Assembly (NCBI GenBank): GCA_021789355.1 | Contig: JAJYJR010000364.1 | Span: forward strand, 1-6,218 | Length of the DNA stretch: 6,218 bases | Direction: 5' to 3' | Origin: Chloroflexota bacterium | GTDB lineage: Bacteria; Chloroflexota; Limnocylindria; Limnocylindrales; CSP1-4 | In this document: positions 1-3,021 of the stretch, in pieces | How the letters are laid out: every line of letters starts with the position of its first letter | How positions within the stretch are numbered: position 1 is the stretch's first letter | The notes under the pieces: model-generated | Told to the model about the DNA's origin: nothing | Seen by the model: the letters and a program-made list of their open reading frames with translations, nothing else | Databases searched by the model: none | Made by a program: the position numbers and the translations under genes

Positions 1-59
1 GGGTCCGCTGCCCCACCTGCAACGGCTCCGGCGGCCGGAAGCCCGCCCCGAAGCGGTGA
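1..59 (+). CDS. 3' end of an upstream gene with a CxxCxGxG motif (partial)
   Basis: Reading from base 3, the frame gives the last 18 residues of a protein whose start lies outside the window. It contains CPTCNGSGG and ends in a basic tail (RKPAPKR) at a TGA at 57-59. CxxCxGxG is the zinc-binding repeat of DnaJ-type zinc fingers, and it also occurs singly or in pairs in many small phage proteins, where it probably binds zinc. With only one repeat visible, no function can be assigned. The stop overlaps the next start as GTGA (56-59), so the two genes are probably translationally coupled in one operon. Confidence 0.6.
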   Translation, partial: VRCPTCNGSGGRKPAPKR

Positions 60-631
60 CGGTCGCGGTCGTGATCGGGGCCACGCGCGGCGACTCGCCG
101 TGGCTGGCGGACCTGCTGGCGAGCCTCGACGGCTGCCGCTGGCCGGTGGTCGTCCACCTGACGCGGGCGTTCGAGCTGGCGACCATCGGCTGGGCCGCCA
201 AGCACTTCGAGGAGTACGTGTTCCTGCCGGAGTCCACGGTGGTGCTTGGCCTCGGCCTGTTTGACGCCTGCTTCGCACAGCACCACGGCCTGAGCGTCGA
301 CCTCGGGCGAGCGCAGGGCGGGCGCTTCCGCATGTACCTCGGCAAGTACCTCGCCGCCTCGGTGCTCGCGCAGGGGGTCCCCGAGGTGCCGGACAAGGAC
401 GCGGCGGTGAACTACGAGGGCTCGTGGTGCGAGCAGTACGCGCGCCGCGAGATGGCCGCCGGGCGGTACGTCGCGCTCGGCGACCCGCTGGAGCACTCGT
501 CGCGGTTCGAGGAGCGCCACGGGCGCGTCAACATGGTCGTCCAGAACGCGTACCTGATGCGGCTCAAGGGCGCGTGGGACTGGCAGTCGCTGCAGCAGGC
601 CAAGGCCCGCATCGCGGGCGGCGGCATCTGA
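56..631 (+). CDS. Small glycosyltransferase-like protein
   Basis: This gene encodes 191 residues from a GTG that overlaps the upstream TGA by 4 nt. The N terminus (TVAVVIGATRGDSPWLADLL) looks like the first beta strand and helix of a GT-A nucleotide-sugar-binding fold. The middle (about residues 50-75, HFEEYVFLPESTVVL) resembles the strand where glycosyltransferases carry their acidic metal-binding motif, but no clear DxD is present. The nearest acidic candidates are E59 and D70. The C-terminal part (about residues 150-175, FEERHGRVNMVVQNAYL followed by KGAW) looks like a conserved block of small glycosyltransferase-like proteins. It has no signal peptide or membrane segment, so it is cytoplasmic. 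Its position directly upstream of an epimerase and a DDD glycosyltransferase supports a sugar-transfer role. It is shorter than typical family 2 enzymes, so it could be a minimal enzyme or a partner protein. The coding call is firm and the function is tentative. Confidence 0.75.
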   Translation: MTVAVVIGATRGDSPWLADLLASLDGCRWPVVVHLTRAFELATIGWAAKHFEEYVFLPESTVVLGLGLFDACFAQHHGLSVDLGRAQGGRFRMYLGKYLAASVLAQGVPEVPDKDAAVNYEGSWCEQYARREMAAGRYVALGDPLEHSSRFEERHGRVNMVVQNAYLMRLKGAWDWQSLQQAKARIAGGGI

Positions 632-636
632 GAGAG

Positions 637-645
637 AGGAGAACG
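637..645 (+). promoter_or_regulatory. Ribosome binding site of the epimerase gene
   Basis: AGGAGAACG lies in the 19-nt gap between the TGA at 629-631 and the GTG at 651. Nine bases separate AGGAG from the start codon. The same nine-base word with the same spacing recurs before the CTG at 5789, which makes this site useful as an internal reference. Confidence 0.8.
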
Positions 646-650
646 GGATC

Positions 651-1592
651 GTGCGCATCCTCGTCACCGGGGCTCGGGGGTTCATCGGCTCGTGGGTCAC
701 CGACGCGCTGCTGGCGCGCCACGTCGGCGTGATCGCCTTCGACCGCTACCGGCCGGACGAGGCGGCCAACGACCGGCCGGGCGTCGACCGCTTCCTCGGG
801 GACGTGCGCGACCACACCGCCGTCAGCGAGGCGGTCGGCCTCAGCGACGGCGTGATCCACCTCGCCGGGGTGCTGGGGACCGCCGAGACGATCAGCGACC
901 CGGTGCCGAGCATCGAGACGAACGTGCGCGGCTCCCTCAACGTGTTCGAGGCGTGCCGCCACTACCGCAGGCGGGCGGCGTACATCACGGTCGGCAACTA
1001 CTGGTTCTACAACAGCTACTCGATCACCAAGACGACCGCCGAGCAGCTGGCGTGGATGTACAACCGCGAGCACGGCACCGAGATCGCGGTGGTGCGGGCG
1101 CTGAACGCCTACGGGCCGCGCCAGAAGGAGTCGCCGGTCCGCAAGATCATGCCCAACTTCATCCTCCCGGCGCTGCGCGGCGACCCCATCACGATCTACG
1201 GCGACGGCGAGCAGGTCATGGACATGATCCACGTCCGCGACGTGGCCGACGTGCTGGTGCGCGCGCTGCTGGAGGACCACGGCCAGTACCGCCCGGAGCC
1301 GAACCGCCACGCCGACAACCCGAGCAAGTTCGAGGCCGGGTCGGGCGTCCCGACCACCGTCAACGAGATCGCGGCGGCGGTGATCGCGGCGGTGGGGCAG
1401 GGCAGCGTCCGGCACGTCCCCATGCGGGGCGGCGAGCCGCTGCGGTCGGTGGTGCTGGGGGACCCGGAGACGCTGCGCCCGCTGTACGGCGGGGAGCTGC
1501 CGGCCCTCACCCCGCTGGACGAGGGGATCGCCGAGACGGTGGCCTACTACCGGGAGCGCGAGCGCCGGGCGGTGGGACTCGCCGCGCGATGA
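651..1592 (+). CDS. NAD-dependent nucleotide-sugar epimerase/dehydratase (extended SDR)
   Basis: This 313-residue protein belongs to the extended short-chain dehydrogenase family, which interconverts or dehydrates nucleotide-activated sugars with bound NAD(P). The N terminus carries the Rossmann signature TGARGFIG at residues 6-13. D31 (AFDRY) at the end of strand 2 fits NAD(H) preference. HLAG at residues 70-73 and N91 follow the family pattern. The catalytic YxxxK is Y123-SIT-K127, with T113 the likely third member. The later blocks RALNAYGPRQK (149-159) and IYGDGEQVMDMIHVRDVADV (182-201) are typical of the family. The loop between T113 and Y123 is only ten residues, much shorter than in GalE or RmlB, and the dehydratase Asp-Glu pair is not visible. 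Epimerase or reductase chemistry is therefore likelier than 4,6-dehydration. Length is normal for the family. The stop overlaps the next gene as ATGA. The sugar substrate cannot be read from sequence. Confidence 0.93.
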   Translation: MRILVTGARGFIGSWVTDALLARHVGVIAFDRYRPDEAANDRPGVDRFLGDVRDHTAVSEAVGLSDGVIHLAGVLGTAETISDPVPSIETNVRGSLNVFEACRHYRRRAAYITVGNYWFYNSYSITKTTAEQLAWMYNREHGTEIAVVRALNAYGPRQKESPVRKIMPNFILPALRGDPITIYGDGEQVMDMIHVRDVADVLVRALLEDHGQYRPEPNRHADNPSKFEAGSGVPTTVNEIAAAVIAAVGQGSVRHVPMRGGEPLRSVVLGDPETLRPLYGGELPALTPLDEGIAETVAYYRERERRAVGLAAR

Positions 1593-2470
1593 TCGCCGGT
1601 CACCGCGTCGTGGTATGTATACCATATGGCCGAGCCAGAACGGTCGCCATCCTCCTCAACTACCTGCGCCGCGACCGGGAGGTGGTCGACGAGGTGCAGC
1701 TCTGGCTCAACACCGACCCCGACCAGCGCGAGGACGCGGCGTGGGCCGAGGAGCAGGCGCGCATCTTCCACGGCTGGGTCAGGGTCGTCCAGCGCCCGAT
1801 CAACCCGCCGCTGCGGCCGAAGCAGCTCAACACCGGCTTCTTCTACTCGGTGGCGCGCGACCCGGGGACGTACTACTTCCGCTTCGACGACGACGTCGTG
1901 TACGTTCACCCGCGCTACTTCGCGGAGCAGGTGGCGTTCCGCGACGCGCATCCCGAGGCGCTGCTGGTGATGGGCAGCATCGTGAACAACGCGGTCTGCT
2001 CGTGGGTGTTCCAGCAGCGCGGGATCGTGGGGACGGAGCACGGCACGGTCGCGTCGCCGTACTGCATGGACCCGGTGGGCTGGGCCGACGCCGACTTCGC
2101 CCTCGCCCTGCACCGCAGCTTCCTCGACGACGCCGAGGCGGGCCGGGCCGACCGCTGGCTGTACGACCAGCCGCACGTACTGGCCGACGCGACCCGGTTC
2201 AGCATCAGCAACTTCGTGTGGACCGGGGAGCAGGCGGCATCGTGGGGCGGGCCGACCCCCCTCCGCGACGAGGAGATCTTCCTGACCGAGCACTGGCCGC
2301 GCGAGCAGCGGCGGTGGAACGTGGTCAACGGGATGGCGCTGGTCGCGCACTACTCGTTCTTCACCCAGCGGGCGCTGGACGGGACCGACGTGCTCGACCG
2401 CTACCGGCGGCTGTCGGAGCGCGAGCTGTCGCACTCGTACTACCGGCTACTGGGGGAGGCCGCGGGCTAG
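1589..2470 (+). CDS. Glycosyltransferase with DDD metal-binding motif
   Basis: This 293-residue protein starts at the ATG that overlaps the epimerase stop (ATGA). The frame is open much further upstream, but only this start fits the epimerase gene end. The GT-A style N terminus is HRVVVCIPYGRARTVAILL. FRFDDDVVYV at residues 97-106 (D100-D101-D102) is a convincing nucleotide-sugar/metal-binding triad. Later conserved-looking blocks are SPYCMDPVGW (156-165), RFSISNFVW (203-211), DEEIFLTEHWP (227-237) and ALVAHYSFF (250-258). E228/E229 are candidates for the catalytic acid/base. No membrane segment is seen, so it probably acts in the cytoplasm on an activated sugar made with help from the epimerase. 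The acceptor is unknown; virion protein, phage DNA and host surface glycan are all possible. A cluster of A/T-ending codons at about residues 9-13 is unlike the rest of the gene. Confidence 0.88.
   Translation: MIAGHRVVVCIPYGRARTVAILLNYLRRDREVVDEVQLWLNTDPDQREDAAWAEEQARIFHGWVRVVQRPINPPLRPKQLNTGFFYSVARDPGTYYFRFDDDVVYVHPRYFAEQVAFRDAHPEALLVMGSIVNNAVCSWVFQQRGIVGTEHGTVASPYCMDPVGWADADFALALHRSFLDDAEAGRADRWLYDQPHVLADATRFSISNFVWTGEQAASWGGPTPLRDEEIFLTEHWPREQRRWNVVNGMALVAHYSFFTQRALDGTDVLDRYRRLSERELSHSYYRLLGEAAG
1611..1629 (+). repeat. AT-rich patch with overlapping palindromes inside the glycosyltransferase gene
   Basis: TGGTAT-GT-ATACCA (1611-1624) is a perfect 6-bp inverted repeat with a 2-bp spacer. 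It overlaps a second perfect palindrome, CCATATGG (1622-1629). The patch covers codons GTA TGT ATA CCA TAT in a gene that otherwise ends nearly every codon in G or C. It could be a protein-binding site, a low-structure start ramp, or a trace of a recombination junction. No -35 box fits an intragenic promoter here. Confidence 0.4.
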
Positions 2471-2492
2471 GACTATCCCTGACGGCCGGGAA

Positions 2493-2520
2493 CCGGGGTA
2501 GGACGAGAGTTCGACCCCGG
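2493..2520. terminator. Hairpin behind the glycosyltransferase gene, possible bidirectional terminator
   Basis: CCGGGGT (2493-2499) pairs perfectly with ACCCCGG (2514-2520) across a 14-nt loop. It lies 22 bp after the glycosyltransferase stop and about 48 bp beyond the stop of the reverse-strand ORF, which is where a shared terminator between convergent units would be. It has no T-run on either side. Intrinsic terminators in high-GC actinobacteria often lack one, so activity is plausible but unproven. Confidence 0.35.
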
Positions 2521-2567
2521 GGCGGTGTGGTACAGCACTCCCGGGGCCGACGAGCAGGTAGGCCGTT

Positions 2568-2684
2568 CTACAGGCGGAGAGTCAGTCCCTTCTCGGCCAA
2601 CCGCCGGATCGCCTCCGGGCCGGTGACCAGCGCGTCGGCGAGGTCGGTGTCCTCGAAGAAGTCGGAATCCCGTTCGGATACCAG
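2568..2684 (-). CDS. Short reverse-strand ORF, candidate moron gene
   Basis: The reverse strand is open from just after a TAG at 2727-2729 to a TAG at 2568-2570. The coding-like part reads VSERDSDFFEDTDLADALV, then TGPEAIRRLAEKGLTLRL: an acidic N-terminal half and a basic, amphipathic C-terminal helix. About 38 residues follow from a CTG at 2682-2684. Most codons end in G or C, as expected for real coding sequence in this genome, although several (ACT, TTG, GAA, GTA, GGA) are less typical. The ORF has no ATG, GTG or usable TTG start. CTG at 2684 or GTA at 2681 are the only plausible starts, and the upstream G-rich stretch is a weak ribosome site. A strong promoter faces it from 2752. I recognise no family. 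It could also be a degraded gene or a small RNA. Confidence 0.42.
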   Translation of the reverse strand: MVSERDSDFFEDTDLADALVTGPEAIRRLAEKGLTLRL

Positions 2685-2714
2685 ATCGCCCCCGCGTTCG
2701 AGGCTCCCTGTGCT

Positions 2715-2731
2715 GGTGGGACCATCCTACC
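2715..2731 (-). promoter_or_regulatory. Imperfect palindrome over the -10, possible operator
   Basis: GGTGGGA-CCA-TCCTACC has two 7-bp arms around a 3-bp centre with a single mismatch (a G-T pair). It covers the whole -10 hexamer of the reverse-strand promoter and its presumed transcription start near 2717. This is where a repressor would block RNA polymerase. The same sequence could instead form a small RNA hairpin. Confidence 0.35.
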
Positions 2732-2752
2732 CACTCGCCGTCAGTCTGTCAA
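2724..2752 (-). promoter_or_regulatory. Sigma-70 type promoter on the reverse strand
   Basis: On the reverse strand the -35 is a perfect TTGACA (complement of 2747-2752). It is followed by exactly 17 bp and then TAGGAT (complement of 2724-2729). TAGGAT fits the TAnnnT core common in actinobacterial housekeeping promoters. Transcription would begin near the A at 2717 and run leftward through the short ORF at 2568-2684, against the surrounding operon. It is the clearest promoter I found in the window. Confidence 0.65.
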
Positions 2753-2762
2753 TGGGTAAGTT

Positions 2763-2770
2763 GAGGGAGG
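2763..2770 (+). promoter_or_regulatory. Ribosome binding site of the 81-residue protein
   Basis: GAGGGAGG ends 5 nt before the GTG at 2776. It decides the start against the in-frame ATG at 2752, which has no purine-rich site in front of it and would bury this one inside the gene. Confidence 0.75.
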
Positions 2771-2775
2771 CGACC

Positions 2776-3021
2776 GTGGCCGACTGCCCGCACGGGATCG
2801 CCATGACCCAGACCTGCCGGGAGTGCGGGCGCTGGGCGCACGAGGCCCAGCCGTGGCGGCCGAGCCCGGAGGGCCGAGCCCTGATCCTCGCCTACCTCGA
2901 CCACATCGCCGAGAGCCTGCTGCTCCTGACCGAGCGCGGCAGCGCGCCGGACCTCCGGCGGCGGGCAGAATACGAGCGGCTGCACGAGCAGTCCGCTCCC
3001 CAGCGCGGAGGTGCTCAGTAG
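2776..3021 (+). CDS. 81-residue protein with a possible zinc site
   Basis: The start is the GTG just behind GAGGGAGG. The N terminus MADCPHGIAMTQTCRECGRW offers C4, H6, C14 and C17, a compact CxH...CxxC arrangement that could hold one zinc ion. The remainder is a charged, helix-rich segment (about residues 36-75) with ALILAYLDHIAESLLLLTE at its core. I do not recognise the family. The gene ends at the TAG at 3019-3021. This stop overlaps the presumed start of the protease gene, so the two are likely translationally coupled. Its place directly before the capsid protease suggests a role in head assembly, but small genes of other function are often found here. Confidence 0.75.
   Translation: MADCPHGIAMTQTCRECGRWAHEAQPWRPSPEGRALILAYLDHIAESLLLLTERGSAPDLRRRAEYERLHEQSAPQRGGAQ
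3007..3012 (+). promoter_or_regulatory. Ribosome binding site ahead of the protease reading frame
   Basis: GGAGGT lies in the last codons of the upstream gene. In the protease frame the codon at normal distance (5 nt) is GTA at 3018-3020, which is not a standard start. The GTG at 3011 overlaps the site and is in a different frame. This placement is the main evidence for where protease translation begins. Confidence 0.6.

Noticed and set aside
692..1588. Upstream extension of the glycosyltransferase frame through the whole epimerase gene
   Set aside because: The extension is an Arg/Gly/Ala/Pro-rich shadow of the epimerase frame, and the ATG at 1589 forms a normal ATGA junction.
1611..1628. 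Intragenic promoter with an extended -10 (TGGTATGTAT)
   Set aside because: No -35-like hexamer lies 16-18 bp upstream of any -10 register, so the patch was reported only as an AT-rich palindrome.
2497..2545. tRNA-like words (GTTCGACCCC resembling a T arm, TGGTACAGCAC resembling a D arm)
   Set aside because: The five bases before TTCGACC do not pair with those after it, the arms are in the wrong order, and no anticodon stem-loop or acceptor stem can be built.
2757..2762. TAAGTT as a forward -10 for the head genes
   Set aside because: The bases 17 bp upstream (near CTCGCC) do not resemble a -35, and the site is too close to the ribosome site at 2763 to leave a usable leader.
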